Shown in pieces: positions 17,285-27,105 of a stretch of DNA of 64,000 nt. Both the position numbers and the translations under genes were made by a program. The stretch comes from Bdellovibrionales bacterium CG10_big_fil_rev_8_21_14_0_10_45_34 (GTDB lineage Bacteria; Bdellovibrionota; Bdellovibrionia; Bdellovibrionales; 1-14-0-10-45-34): assembly GCA_002778785.1 (NCBI GenBank), contig PEZS01000005.1:508-64507 (forward strand), read 5' to 3'. The stretch's first letter is position 1. Every line of letters begins with the position of its first letter. The notes under the pieces are model-generated. The model was not told where the DNA came from, did no database searches, and was given only the letters and a program-made list of their open reading frames with translations.

Positions 17285-18529
17285 TTGATATTATCGGCGC
17301 CATCCAACTATGATGTTATCGTGAAGAAAATCCGCGAAAAGAGACAGATTGCATTGGTGTTAAGTGGCGGCGGAATCAAAGCCGCGGCTTTTCACATTGG
17401 GGTCTGCATGGCCCTCCATGAAAAGGGGTTTCGATTTCGTGGCGGCATGCGAACCGAAGGTGAAAGACCCGACCCAGTTGCAAAATTCCCTTTAGAAATC
17501 GCAACCTTCGTAGGTTCGTCAGCTGGAGCAATTATTAGTTCTATACTCGCCTCCGGCTACTCGATTAGCGATTTGTTACATGCTTTTGAAATTGAAACCG
17601 GAACAAAAAAGGCCATGAGGGGGTTTAATACTCCGTCGGGCCTTCGAAAAATTACTTATTTTGATATTTTTTCGATCAATCGAAATGGTCTTTTTAGGCT
17701 GGTGCCCGATTTTATGCGTCGTAAGTCTTTAGTCAGCGGCGGCATAGAGGCTCTCTTAAAATATGGCTTTAAGGTAAATGGGCTTTTCACCACCCGAGGA
17801 ATTGAGAGATATCTTCGTGAAGCGGTTCTTCCAACGAATGATTTTCATCTGCTCGATTGCGCACTTTATATTGTTGCCACGCAGTTAAATCACAGCCGAA
17901 AAGCTATCTTTGGGCCTTATGACGAATACGTTAAAAAAGACGACATCAAACTTGTTAACTGGGCGTCCATTAGTGAGTCTGTCGCTGCGTCGGCAAGTCT
18001 CCCGCCCGTGTTTTCTCCTTACGGCATTCGAAACCCTAAAGGTAAAACGATTTATTTTTTTGACGGAGAGATCCGCGACACCCTATCGACCCACGCGGCT
18101 ACCGACTCTGGAGCCGATCTGGTGATTGCAAGTTATTCGATCCAGCCCTATCACTTTAACTCGGTGATCGGATCACTTCACAGGTTCGGAATACCTATCA
18201 TTGCCAATCAGGCTCTCTACCAAGTTGTCGAACAAAAAATTAAGAGGCATATCCAGCATCAGGGTGATATTCGAGCTACGATTAATATTGTAGAAGGCTA
18301 TTGCAGAGAAAACGACATCGCCGATGAGCACCGTACCCGACTGGTAGATGCTTTATCGAAAAGACTCAACTACCGGGCGGCCGTGGACTACATGTATATT
18401 CACCCACACCCTCAAGACTACGACTTCTTTTTTGCCGACCACTTTAGCCTCAACGGAAATATCTTAAACAAAATCGTGATGAGCGGATTCAAGTCAGCGC
18501 TTCGCACCCTCCGCCGCTACAACTTTTAG
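17285..18529 (+). CDS. patatin-like phospholipase
   Basis: Lipid acyl hydrolase of the patatin fold. The oxyanion-hole motif SGGGIKAAAFHIGV is near the start and the nucleophile elbow GSSAG about 50 residues later. The dyad Asp is probably in FFDGEIRDTL, where the common DGG/DGA is replaced by DGE. No signal peptide is present, so it is cytoplasmic or exported by another route. TTG at 17285 has AGAGG 6 nt upstream and is my choice; a GTG at 17321 lacks any ribosome binding site. Its upstream region is the palindrome cluster, so it may share regulation with the HTH gene. Stops of this gene and the converging one overlap (18526-18529). Confidence 0.85.
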   Translation: MILSAPSNYDVIVKKIREKRQIALVLSGGGIKAAAFHIGVCMALHEKGFRFRGGMRTEGERPDPVAKFPLEIATFVGSSAGAIISSILASGYSISDLLHAFEIETGTKKAMRGFNTPSGLRKITYFDIFSINRNGLFRLVPDFMRRKSLVSGGIEALLKYGFKVNGLFTTRGIERYLREAVLPTNDFHLLDCALYIVATQLNHSRKAIFGPYDEYVKKDDIKLVNWASISESVAASASLPPVFSPYGIRNPKGKTIYFFDGEIRDTLSTHAATDSGADLVIASYSIQPYHFNSVIGSLHRFGIPIIANQALYQVVEQKIKRHIQHQGDIRATINIVEGYCRENDIADEHRTRLVDALSKRLNYRAAVDYMYIHPHPQDYDFFFADHFSLNGNILNKIVMSGFKSALRTLRRYNF

Positions 18530-19539
18530 TGATTTGGATTTTCACCGCCAAAGAGGCCATCGCAAGCCTTAGCTCCGCCCTCGATGGCATCATCATCACC
18601 ACCATTAAGGAACTCCAAAACTTTTCCTAGCCTTTCAAGATATATCTTACGATCCTCTGGGGACAACCGTGCAAATTCTTTCGCGATTCTGTCGTCAAAA
18701 GTAATTACGTAGTGCTGCTTTTTGGCCTCCCCCCGCACTTCAGGCGAAGGATCGTTTTCTTTTACGCTGGCCAGGAAATCTTCAAACTCAGACAACCTCG
18801 ACGCAGGCTCGTCCCTGGACCAACCAATACCCTCAATTAACGCCATTTTCGAATCTTGACGAAACTCATGCGGCAGTTGCTCAATCTCCCGCCAGGCCAG
18901 TCGAATAAGCTCGATATTATCATAGCTTGGTAAAGAGCGAGTCGCCCACTCTCGAATCTTGGAGTTTCCACTTTTCATTAGCGAAAAGAGAAACTCTACT
19001 GTACTCGCCTCGGGTAGCTTAATACTTTCAATATTGACAACGACAGTTAACGCCAGGTCTTCGTTACCCGGAGATTCATTGTATTTTTTCAAAAGCACTA
19101 AGTTGGCTTTTCTTCTATAGGTGAGCTGCAACTGTGGATCCAACTTCGCCGCGATTTTATCTATTGCCAAAATATCATGCTGGGTGAATTGCTCAAAATC
19201 CTCGTCATCAACCGACCTTTGCTCTACCCTCTCTAGCAGAATCTCGACGGCTTCCTCAATATTGGTATTTGATACCGCATCTACAAGAGATAGCACCCTG
19301 AAAAAGTCACCACCAACAACCCTGCGGACAGATTGGAATTTATCCAGTATTGGCGACAAGTCATATCTCTTCGAGTTACGGGCCGTCATGGTTCCCAATG
19401 CTCTATCAATTTCTTCGATCGTGGCATTGTCTGTCAAAACAGTTCTTAGTGCTTCGGCAAAAGAATTGGATTTTGGACGCGCACCCAAATGATTCGAAAT
19501 TAGAAACAAAGAGCTTACTAAAAGAAGGTTTTTAATCAT
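18526..19539 (-). CDS. exported protein with HEAT/armadillo-like helical repeats
   Basis: The frame is open much further upstream, but ATG at 19539 has AGGA at good spacing and opens a signal peptide (MIKNLLLVSSLFLISNHLGA). The mature part, about 315 residues, is almost all helical. A segment like NSKIREWATRSLPSYDNIE and the later EVRGEAKKQHYV look like HEAT-type repeats. The end is Gly/Asp-rich. I do not recognise a specific family; a scaffold or binding role in the periplasm is a guess. It lies downstream of the nuo operon on the same strand, separated by a long palindrome. Confidence 0.6.
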   Translation of the reverse strand: MIKNLLLVSSLFLISNHLGARPKSNSFAEALRTVLTDNATIEEIDRALGTMTARNSKRYDLSPILDKFQSVRRVVGGDFFRVLSLVDAVSNTNIEEAVEILLERVEQRSVDDEDFEQFTQHDILAIDKIAAKLDPQLQLTYRRKANLVLLKKYNESPGNEDLALTVVVNIESIKLPEASTVEFLFSLMKSGNSKIREWATRSLPSYDNIELIRLAWREIEQLPHEFRQDSKMALIEGIGWSRDEPASRLSEFEDFLASVKENDPSPEVRGEAKKQHYVITFDDRIAKEFARLSPEDRKIYLERLGKVLEFLNGGDDDAIEGGAKACDGLFGGENPNH

Positions 19540-19692
19540 CTGAAATCCTGGGTACCGTCCCAAAGTTTGTTGAAAAACAACCTTGCGAAGGCACCTGTTA
19601 ATAGTTTGTGTTGTGATGATTATACTGGATTCCCTGCCGGGGGGTGAGAGGAGAGATTTCACGGACTGTCTACAAGTTCGACGCTTTTTTAA

Positions 19693-19743
19693 GTGCCAGG
19701 TCCAATTCGTGGAAGCGACGCTTCCACGAATTGGACCTGGCAC
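19693..19743. repeat. REP-like perfect palindrome (25-bp arms, 1-nt loop)
   Basis: Left arm 19693-19717 (begins GTGCCAGGTCC) and right arm 19719-19743 are exact reverse complements around a single A. It sits 1 bp after the stop of nuoN. A T-run lies only on the left side (19685-19690), which is the wrong side for a plus-strand terminator and reads as A on the minus strand. This suggests a REP/BIME-type or small MITE-like element rather than an ordinary terminator. It may still stabilise the 3' end of the nuo transcript. I saw no second copy in the window. Confidence 0.7.
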
Positions 19744-19744
19744 C

Positions 19745-21226
19745 TTACTCGAGGGCTTTGAAGATGGCCTGCTGAATCTGTCCGTAAAACGGACTCGAGA
19801 ATATCCCCAAGAACAATGTGAGAACGGCACAAACGCCCAGGGCAGATCGACTGAACCAGTCACGACCTGGGGCTACAGGTTCGAGTGATTCATCGGCCAT
19901 ATACATAAGCACGATGGGACGCAAATAGTAGTAAACGCCCACCACAGAGCCAAGTAAACCCCAAACTACCAACCAAACAAGGCCTTCTTCAATGGCTGCA
20001 GAAAACAGGAACAGCTTTCCAAAGAAGCCCGCCATTGGAGGGATTCCAGCTAAACTCAATAAACAAATCGTTAAGCCCACTGCGACCCATGGTCTTGAGC
20101 GGCCAAGTCCTTTAAAATCTTCGAGTAGAAGCGTTGTGTTTTCATTTTTCTCAAAAAGGCTAAGCACAGCAAATGCGCCGACGTTCATGAGAGTGTAAGT
20201 GAGTAAGTAAAACAAAACACCCGAGGCAGCAAAAGTAGCGTTACTACTGAGACCTGCTGCAATCAAGCCCGTCATTATATAGCCAGAATGAGCGATGCTT
20301 GAGTAGGCGAGCATCCGCTTAAAGTTGGTTTGCCTAAGTGCCGCGAAATTACCAAGAAAAATAGTTAGAATTGTCAGCCACTGAAGTACGGTGATCAAAT
20401 CAGGAACACCAACCAGGAATCTTGTAGAGAAAATGCGAACCAAAACCACAAAAACAGCAAGCTTCGAAGCCGTCGCTAAAAATGCCGTAATTGGAGTGGG
20501 AGCACCTTGATAGACATCCGGAGTCCAGGCGTGAAACGGAAACAAAGAAACTTTGAACCCGAGGCCCACAATGATACCCACCATTCCCATCAAAAATAGC
20601 GGCTGAGATGAAGCAAGACCTGGGGCCGATTCTGCTAACTTTATGAAGTTTGTTGTCTGAGCAATACCATCGACAAACGCGACACCAAAAAGATAAATAG
20701 CGGACGCGAAACTTCCAAGTATGAAATATTTAAAGGCGGCTTCTTTAGCCAACCGCTCTTCGTTGCTCATACCGACAAGCACGTAGAGGGCCAGGGACAT
20801 AAGTTCTATTCCGATAAATACAATGATCAAATCGTTAGCTGCAGCGAGCACCATCATTGCTAAGGCAGAATTAAGAATAAGAAATACCTGTTCAGATGAC
20901 TGGTGCGACCTCGTCGCTGGGTTTCCAAGCGAGAGCCACATAACTAAAATTCCAGTGAAGAGAACGACAGCACTTGTCCAGCTGGAGATCCCGTCAAAAA
21001 CAAGTTTGGAAGCAAAACTCAAACCCACTCTATTATCCCATTGATAGAAGATGGTAATAAGAGCAAGCACAGCCACTACCACGCCGACTCCGACGGCAAT
21101 AAAAGGTGGAACGCTTTGGTTGCGCGATAAAACTCGTACTGTAAGTGGCACCATGCTGCCTAAGAATAAAATTAAGAGCGGCAGAGCAAGCCAAACATCT
21201 GACAATCCAATAGTGAACTGATTCAT
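19745..21226 (-). CDS. nuoN: NADH-quinone oxidoreductase subunit N
   Basis: 493 residues, about 14 membrane helices, one of three antiporter-like proton channels of the complex I membrane arm. Key landmarks are FIGIELMSLALYVL (TM5 Glu), GFKVSLFPFHAWTPDVYQGAPTP (TM7-TM8, with channel Lys and His), SKLAVFVVLVR and FKRMLAYSSIAHSGYI. Last gene of the operon. Its ATG overlaps the nuoM stop by 4 bp. The channel residues expected of an active subunit are present, in contrast to the paralogue at 27106. Confidence 0.95.
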   Translation of the reverse strand: MNQFTIGLSDVWLALPLLILFLGSMVPLTVRVLSRNQSVPPFIAVGVGVVVAVLALITIFYQWDNRVGLSFASKLVFDGISSWTSAVVLFTGILVMWLSLGNPATRSHQSSEQVFLILNSALAMMVLAAANDLIIVFIGIELMSLALYVLVGMSNEERLAKEAAFKYFILGSFASAIYLFGVAFVDGIAQTTNFIKLAESAPGLASSQPLFLMGMVGIIVGLGFKVSLFPFHAWTPDVYQGAPTPITAFLATASKLAVFVVLVRIFSTRFLVGVPDLITVLQWLTILTIFLGNFAALRQTNFKRMLAYSSIAHSGYIMTGLIAAGLSSNATFAASGVLFYLLTYTLMNVGAFAVLSLFEKNENTTLLLEDFKGLGRSRPWVAVGLTICLLSLAGIPPMAGFFGKLFLFSAAIEEGLVWLVVWGLLGSVVGVYYYLRPIVLMYMADESLEPVAPGRDWFSRSALGVCAVLTLFLGIFSSPFYGQIQQAIFKALE

Positions 21227-22755
21227 TTGCCCCCTCCGTCTTCGGTACCCATTTCAATATGATAATTGTGCAGATTATTTGAGAGATGCTCTAAGCTAGA
21301 CTTTGAATAGTCTAAGAAGTGGTTCGGAAAAACACCCATCCAAAATATCAATACTATTAGCGGACTAAGCACCGTCCACTCTCTCAAGTTAATGTCTTTC
21401 AGCGGATGCTCTTCATCTTTTACAAGCTCACCCTTAGGGCCAAGAAAGATTCTCTTAAACATCCAAAGCATATAAACTGCACCAAGTATCACGCCCAAGA
21501 CCGCAACAACTCCGTACACTGGCCTCGAAGTGAAAACCCCTAGTAGAATCAGAAACTCACCAACAAAACCGTTTGTCCCAGGCACTGCTATGCTTGAAAG
21601 CGTTACTATAAAAAAAGCAACAGTAAAGTGCGGCATGACAGATGCAAGGCCACCATACCTAGAAATCTCGCGCGAATGTGTTCGTTCGTAAATCATTCCG
21701 ACTAACAGGAAGAGAGCTCCTGTGCTAATGCCGTGATTGAGCATTTGGTACGTAGCCCCTACAATGCCGTTTACATTTAAGGCAAAAATTCCTGCAACTA
21801 TATAACCCATATGAGAAACAGATGAGTAAGCAACTAGCTTTTTGACGTCAGGCTGTACCATCGCTGTTAGCGCTCCGTAGATGATTCCAGCAACTCCTAA
21901 GAACATGAGGAGCCACGCCCAATATTGCGTAGCCTCAGGAAACAACGGAAGAACGAATCGAAGAAATCCGTAGGTTCCCATTTTTAACATGATGGCTGCC
22001 AAAATGACTGAGCCCGGAGTCGGCGCTTCAACGTGCGCATCCGGAAGCCATGTATGAAGCGGAAACAAAGGGACCTTAATCGCAAAAGCCGTCGCGAAAG
22101 CAAAAAACATAAGAGTTTGCGGGTTGAGAAGCTCGCCTCCAACGAATGGAATCTTGAGTCGATAAAAATCAATAAGACTTGAGCTCATATGGCCGAGTTG
22201 ATCCTGGCATAGCAGCATCAAATAAATTATTGATGCTAGCATCAAAACGGAGCCCAACATCGTGTAAAGAAAAAACTTCATTGTAGCGTATAGCTTCCGG
22301 GCTCCTCCCCAAATACCAATCAAAAAATACATTGGTACGAGCGAGGCCTCAAAGAACACATAGAATAAGACCGCGTCTAAAGCTAGAAATGTGCCCGTCA
22401 TGGCCGAAAGTAAAAAGAAAAGCTGTGAGTGGAAGAAGCGAACTCTTGATTCGATCGCACTCCAACTTGCCAGGATAACTATTGGAATAAAAAAACTCGT
22501 CAAAATCACAAGCCATAATGAAATGCCATCAACTCCCAAAGAAAGCTTTGTTCCGAAAAATGGAATCCACTCGTAAGACTCTGCAAACTGATAATTGACC
22601 GTAGATTTATTGAATTTTAATAATAGGCCCAAAGATATCGCAAAGTGACCTAGCGAAAGCACTAATGAAACTATACGTGTGATCTTGTCGTTAGGTATGA
22701 ATAAGACAGCTAAACCAGCAAGAATCGGAACTAAGACCAAGGCACTTAACAACAT
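21223..22755 (-). CDS. nuoM: NADH-quinone oxidoreductase subunit M
   Basis: About 510 residues, 14 helices, antiporter-like. Features include YVFFEASLVPMYFLIGIWG (TM5 Glu), AIKVPLFPLHTWLPDAHVEAPTPGS, and DVKKLVAYSSVSHMGY. I place the start at ATG 22755, which has GAGGT just upstream; a TTG at 22773 would overlap nuoL. The end overlaps nuoN (ATGA). Proton-channel Lys and Glu residues are intact, so it should pump. Confidence 0.95.
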   Translation of the reverse strand: MLLSALVLVPILAGLAVLFIPNDKITRIVSLVLSLGHFAISLGLLLKFNKSTVNYQFAESYEWIPFFGTKLSLGVDGISLWLVILTSFFIPIVILASWSAIESRVRFFHSQLFFLLSAMTGTFLALDAVLFYVFFEASLVPMYFLIGIWGGARKLYATMKFFLYTMLGSVLMLASIIYLMLLCQDQLGHMSSSLIDFYRLKIPFVGGELLNPQTLMFFAFATAFAIKVPLFPLHTWLPDAHVEAPTPGSVILAAIMLKMGTYGFLRFVLPLFPEATQYWAWLLMFLGVAGIIYGALTAMVQPDVKKLVAYSSVSHMGYIVAGIFALNVNGIVGATYQMLNHGISTGALFLLVGMIYERTHSREISRYGGLASVMPHFTVAFFIVTLSSIAVPGTNGFVGEFLILLGVFTSRPVYGVVAVLGVILGAVYMLWMFKRIFLGPKGELVKDEEHPLKDINLREWTVLSPLIVLIFWMGVFPNHFLDYSKSSLEHLSNNLHNYHIEMGTEDGGGK

Positions 22756-22766
22756 GTACACCTCAA

Positions 22767-24692
22767 CTACCAAAGAATCCAGGAGCTAATGACAACCAAA
22801 CCAAGCACTATGTACATTGCATACTGCTGAAGAGAGCCAGACTGAAAACTTCTAAATCCATCACCGCTTGAGATGGCCCAATCTGAAACTTTGTAGGTTA
22901 TCTTATCGATGAACGAGACATCTACCTCTGTCCATAAACCTTTGCCCACTTCCACGGTAGGCTTCACAAATGCTTTGTCGTAGGCTTCGTCAACTCGGTA
23001 TTTATCATAAACAAGCGAGTGCAATCTCGGAAACTTAGCCACGAAGGTTTTTACAAAGGCCGCGCCCTTAACATAGTTAACGTAGGCAAACCAGGCCGAT
23101 AGCCCCGCAAGGCTTACAGAGACAAACATCAGCAGATACTCTTGCCAAGCTTTTGCTTCTTGTAGCCCAGGTATGGCAGCAACCATTGGTTCTAACCAAT
23201 GAGCCAGTATATTGGGAATATGTAAACTATGCCCAATGACGTGAGGAATTCCTATCCATCCTCCGATAACTGAAAGCACACCGAGCACGATGAGCGGAAA
23301 TGTCATAGACAGCGGCGATTCGTGGGGATGTGTTTCTTTGGGTACGCGGCTAGCGCCCCAGAATGTGAGAGCCATAAGCCGAGTCATATAAAACGCCGTG
23401 CAGGCTGCAGCGAGCACGCCCACTACCCACAGAGCCCAATGGCCACGGGGACTATGAAAGCTCATCCACAAAATCTCGTCCTTGCTGAAGAAACCTGAAA
23501 AAAGTGGCGTACCGATAATCGCCAACCACCCCATCACGAACGTGGCGTGAGTTATTGGAAGGTATTTTTTAAGCCCTCCCATTTTTCGAATGTCTTGCTC
23601 TTCATGCATCGCGTGAATGACACTACCTGATCCTAAGAACATAAGTGCTTTAAAAAAGGCGTGAGTCATAAGGTGAAACATGGCAGCGCCAAAAGCCCCA
23701 ACTCCGCAAGCTAAAAACATATAACCTAGCTGTGATACCGTCGAGTATGCCAAAATCTTTTTAATGTCCCACTGGGTTGTGCCTATGGTAGCGGCAAAAA
23801 GTGCCGTCAGAGCGCCAACGATAGCGATACATGCCATAGCTATGGGCGATAAAATAAATAAGTGGCTAAGTCTCACAATCATGTAAACGCCGGCCGTAAC
23901 CATCGTCGCAGCGTGGATAAGAGCCGAAACTGGTGTGGGGCCCGCCATAGCATCAGGTAGCCAAACATAAAGTGGGATTTGAGCCGACTTCCCCGTTGCT
24001 CCAACGAAGAGAAGCAAGCAAATAGCCGTTATTAGTCCAAAGCCTTTTTCAGGATCTAGCCCAATTGTCGCCTGAGAAATCGTTAAGAAGTCGAGACTTC
24101 CGAAGAGCTGGAATAGAAGAAACATTCCCAGAAGTAGCCCTGCATCTCCAATTCGATTTGCTATAAAGGCCTTCATTCCAGCATTCGATTTTTCGACATC
24201 TTTGTACCAAAAGCCGATGAGCAAATAAGAGCAGAGACCTACGCCCTCCCAGCCGACAAACATGACGACTAAGTTGCTGCCGAGCACGAGAAGGAGCATG
24301 TTAAAGACAAATAAATTCAAATAAGCAAAGTATTTAGCGGGTTTCTCGTCATGACTCATGTAACCGATGCTAAATATATGTATAAGACTTCCGACGCCGG
24401 TAATGACAAGAGCCATGATTCCGCTAATTCGATCGAAGAGAAACGAAATGTCTAGTTGAAAACTAGACAAATTTAGCCAAGAGAAAAAGTTCACCAGCAA
24501 ACCTGCCCCGTCTTCAGCAGGTAATTGAGAAACTTGCATAAACAGAAGAACTGAGCAAACGAAGCTCGAAGCAATAGCCACGGTGGCTACGGTGCCTGCG
24601 AGTTTGTAATTGAGCTTGCATTGCAAGATCCCGTTAAACAAAAAACCGACAAGAGGAGATAGAAGTAGAATTCCTAGAAGCGTGGCGGCCAT
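22767..24692 (-). CDS. nuoL: NADH-quinone oxidoreductase subunit L
   Basis: 641 residues, the distal antiporter-like subunit with the long lateral helix at its C-terminus. Landmarks: FVGWEGVGLCSYLLIGFW, KSAQIPLYVWLPDAMAGPTPVSALIHAATMVTAGVY, DIKKILAYSTVSQLGYMF, and near the end SGSLQQYAMYIVLGL, the final anchor helix. It follows nuoK by 3 bp. Complete and normal in length. Confidence 0.96.
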   Translation of the reverse strand: MAATLLGILLLSPLVGFLFNGILQCKLNYKLAGTVATVAIASSFVCSVLLFMQVSQLPAEDGAGLLVNFFSWLNLSSFQLDISFLFDRISGIMALVITGVGSLIHIFSIGYMSHDEKPAKYFAYLNLFVFNMLLLVLGSNLVVMFVGWEGVGLCSYLLIGFWYKDVEKSNAGMKAFIANRIGDAGLLLGMFLLFQLFGSLDFLTISQATIGLDPEKGFGLITAICLLLFVGATGKSAQIPLYVWLPDAMAGPTPVSALIHAATMVTAGVYMIVRLSHLFILSPIAMACIAIVGALTALFAATIGTTQWDIKKILAYSTVSQLGYMFLACGVGAFGAAMFHLMTHAFFKALMFLGSGSVIHAMHEEQDIRKMGGLKKYLPITHATFVMGWLAIIGTPLFSGFFSKDEILWMSFHSPRGHWALWVVGVLAAACTAFYMTRLMALTFWGASRVPKETHPHESPLSMTFPLIVLGVLSVIGGWIGIPHVIGHSLHIPNILAHWLEPMVAAIPGLQEAKAWQEYLLMFVSVSLAGLSAWFAYVNYVKGAAFVKTFVAKFPRLHSLVYDKYRVDEAYDKAFVKPTVEVGKGLWTEVDVSFIDKITYKVSDWAISSGDGFRSFQSGSLQQYAMYIVLGLVVISSWILW

Positions 24693-24695
24693 TCT

Positions 24696-25028
24696 TTATC
24701 CCTTTAAGTTTTCAAAAAATCGAATGTTTATTCCTTTAAACTGCCTAAATATAGACACAGCGAGGGCTAACCCTATCGCTGCTTCAGATGCCGCTATTGC
24801 CATTACGAAAAACACGTTTATTTGGCCGTCCAAGGTCCCTGAAAAGCGGCTAAACGCTACCATGATAACATTCACTGCATTTAGCATAAGCTCGATCGAC
24901 ATTAGGATAACAAGAGTATTTCTTCGTACTAACACTCCTATCAGGCCTACAACAAAAAGTATGGCACCCAGTGTAAGATATTGAGGTAACCCGACATTCT
25001 GAGTCGCAATTGCTAAATTAGCGAGCAT
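24696..25028 (-). CDS. nuoK: NADH-quinone oxidoreductase subunit K
   Basis: 110 residues, three helices. Both buried acidic residues of the family are present: Glu in MSIELMLN (TM2) and Glu in IAASEAAIG (TM3). These belong to the central axis of charged residues that links quinone reduction to proton movement. Overlaps nuoJ by 11 bp. It serves as the reference for the diverged K-like gene at 30785. Confidence 0.95.
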   Translation of the reverse strand: MLANLAIATQNVGLPQYLTLGAILFVVGLIGVLVRRNTLVILMSIELMLNAVNVIMVAFSRFSGTLDGQINVFFVMAIAASEAAIGLALAVSIFRQFKGINIRFFENLKG

Positions 25029-25548
25029 GGGTTCCTCCTTTGGCTTTAGCTAGAACAATTGCGCCCACTAAGACGACCAAGAGCAAGACCCCGGTAAGTT
25101 CAAAACTGATTAAGTGTTCAGAAAACAATCGAATCGCCAGTTCTTTGGTTTGAGCTGTTCCGTCTTGAAGAGCTTGCCTAGGAGTGGGAGTTCCTTTGAA
25201 TGTCCATCCAATAACGGATGAAACGACACCTAAGAATAGACCAGCTAAGATCACCTTGAACATAAAACTGATCAGTCCGCCCGAAAAGGCCTTCTTTTCT
25301 TCTTTTAAATCGAAAAGCATCAGCACCATCACAAACAAAATAACAACGGCGCCTGCATAAACGATGAGCTGCACGCCGGCCAAAAAGTAGGCCTCCAAAT
25401 GGAAGAACAAGCCACTTACGCTCAACATTGTGAGTGCTAACGACAGCGCCGAATAAATGGGGTTCGATACTAAAACGACTGAAAGAGCTGACGCCATGGC
25501 AAGGCCAGCTAAAAGGTAAAATAGAAGACCAGATACATCGATTAACAT
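25018..25548 (-). CDS. nuoJ: NADH-quinone oxidoreductase subunit J
   Basis: 176 residues, five helices. VSNPIYSALSLALTML and YAGAVVILFVMVLMLF (the pi-bulge TM3 region that flips during turnover) are typical. The C-terminal helix ELTGVLLLVVLVGAIVLAK also fits. Start ATG is 2 bp from the end of nuoH. Confidence 0.95.
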   Translation of the reverse strand: MLIDVSGLLFYLLAGLAMASALSVVLVSNPIYSALSLALTMLSVSGLFFHLEAYFLAGVQLIVYAGAVVILFVMVLMLFDLKEEKKAFSGGLISFMFKVILAGLFLGVVSSVIGWTFKGTPTPRQALQDGTAQTKELAIRLFSEHLISFELTGVLLLVVLVGAIVLAKAKGGTHAR

Positions 25549-25549
25549 G

Positions 25550-26704
25550 CTAGCCCCTGTTCATAACATACACTGCGATCGCAGTAACAAAGAGGTTCAT
25601 CAAGCCCCATGGAAGCATCGTCTTCCAGCCCAAATCCATAAGCTTGTCATATCGAAACCTAGGAAGCGTCCAACGAACCCAGATAAAGAACCAGAGAAAG
25701 AAAAAGACCTTCATAAGAAAAGAAATCAAAAAGACGAGGGACGTGAGCAGACTCGATACCGTTGGCGAAAATCCATTGTTGAGAAGCGACTGAAACACCG
25801 TATCTTGTGTCAAGAAGGGAATGCCGTAACCTCCCAGGAAAAATATGACGAATAAGGCACTCGAAACCAGCATGTGCCCATACTCACCCATAAAAAACAG
25901 GAGCATTTTAAATCCACCATACTCGGTATGGAAACCCGCGACCAATTCACCCTCTGCTTCTGGAAGATCAAACGGAAGACGATTCGACTCCGCAAAGGCG
26001 GCAGTTAAAAACAATACTGCACCAAGTGGTTGAAAGATGATTCCCCAGTTCGGGAGCCACCCGACCGTTACCTGCTTCCCAAACCAAGCAAATGCAAGTG
26101 GGCCCTCTTGAAGCTGAACCATCTCATTGAGACTAAAGGTGCCGTAAAGTATGAGTGCACCAACAATTGATAGACCGAGAGCCAGCTCGTAACTCACCAT
26201 TTGTGCGCAGGCTCTCAGAGCACCCAGTAAAGAGTATTTATTGCCAGACGCCCAGCCCGCCGTGAGAAGTCCATAAGCGCCCAACGAAGAAACGCCTAAT
26301 ATATAGATAATACCAACATTCATATGAACAGTCTGAATTTCAAAAACGTAGGGTCCCCATGCGCGCCCAAACAACTCGAAGGTGCTAACTTCCACTGGGG
26401 TTGAAAGAGGAATGGCAGCAAAGGCCAATGCTGCCGGGACAAGCGCAATCACTGGAGCAGCCTTAAAGAGAAACGGCTTTGCGTTGGCCGGAATAAACTG
26501 TTCTTTAAAAATAAACTTAATTGCATCTGCAAGTAACTGAAGCAGGCCCAGCGGCCCAACTCGATTCGGGCCAAGTCGATTCTGGATAAACGCAGATCCT
26601 CTTCGTTCTGCCCACACCAGAATGGGAACGAGCTGCACCATCGCAAGAAAGATCACAATAAGTTTTAGCAAGTTGACCGCTATTTCAAACTGATCGGCAC
26701 CCAT
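25550..26704 (-). CDS. nuoH: NADH-quinone oxidoreductase subunit H
   Basis: About 384 residues, eight helices, forming the quinone chamber with the peripheral arm. WAERRGSAFIQNRLGPNRVG (first cytoplasmic loop), GWASGNKYSLLGALRACAQ and LVAGFHTEYGGFKMLLFFMGEY (quinone-site and E-channel motifs) are all present. The ATG at 26704 overlaps the nuoA stop (TGATG); an in-frame start 30 bp upstream would lie inside nuoA. Confidence 0.95.
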   Translation of the reverse strand: MGADQFEIAVNLLKLIVIFLAMVQLVPILVWAERRGSAFIQNRLGPNRVGPLGLLQLLADAIKFIFKEQFIPANAKPFLFKAAPVIALVPAALAFAAIPLSTPVEVSTFELFGRAWGPYVFEIQTVHMNVGIIYILGVSSLGAYGLLTAGWASGNKYSLLGALRACAQMVSYELALGLSIVGALILYGTFSLNEMVQLQEGPLAFAWFGKQVTVGWLPNWGIIFQPLGAVLFLTAAFAESNRLPFDLPEAEGELVAGFHTEYGGFKMLLFFMGEYGHMLVSSALFVIFFLGGYGIPFLTQDTVFQSLLNNGFSPTVSSLLTSLVFLISFLMKVFFFLWFFIWVRWTLPRFRYDKLMDLGWKTMLPWGLMNLFVTAIAVYVMNRG

Positions 26705-27075
26705 CAATCCCACTCCAAGGCTTTTGCCTTCCACTCATAAAAAAGTCCAAAAACTAAAACGAATAGAAAGAAGCCCATTGATAGTAATAGATATAGACCT
26801 GCTTCTGGCATTGTTTCGCGGTAAATAAGTGTCCAAGGATACAAAAAGACAATCTCGATATCGAACAATATAAAGGAAATAGCAGTGAGATAAAATTTGA
26901 CCGGGATTTGTGTGGAATTCGGAGCCTGCCCTGCAACTCCACATTCGTAGGGGTTTTCTTTGGCTTGCGTGGCTCGAACTTTAAAGCCCGTTAGCGTTGT
27001 CAGTAAGATCATGCCTGTTCCAAAGGCAATCACAACGACAAATAAGATAAGCACCGGCAAAAGCTGCTGAATCAT
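26704..27075 (-). CDS. nuoA: NADH-quinone oxidoreductase subunit A
   Basis: ATG at 27075 has GGAG six bases upstream; the longer frame from 27099 has no ribosome binding site. 123 residues, three helices, with NPYECGVAGQ and the acidic FDIEIVFLYPW motif of active NuoA/ND3. First of the canonical set A-H-J-K-L-M-N. It follows the diverged N-like gene by 30 bp without a visible terminator. Subunits B, C, D, E, F, G and I are not in the window. Confidence 0.94.
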   Translation of the reverse strand: MIQQLLPVLILFVVVIAFGTGMILLTTLTGFKVRATQAKENPYECGVAGQAPNSTQIPVKFYLTAISFILFDIEIVFLYPWTLIYRETMPEAGLYLLLSMGFFLFVLVFGLFYEWKAKALEWD

Positions 27076-27105
27076 GCTGCACTCCAAAAAAACACACAAC
27101 TTATT

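Noticed and set aside
19693-19743. Long palindrome as an ordinary rho-independent terminator
   Set aside because: The only T-run is on the left, giving A residues after the stem for the minus-strand transcript and nothing on the plus side.
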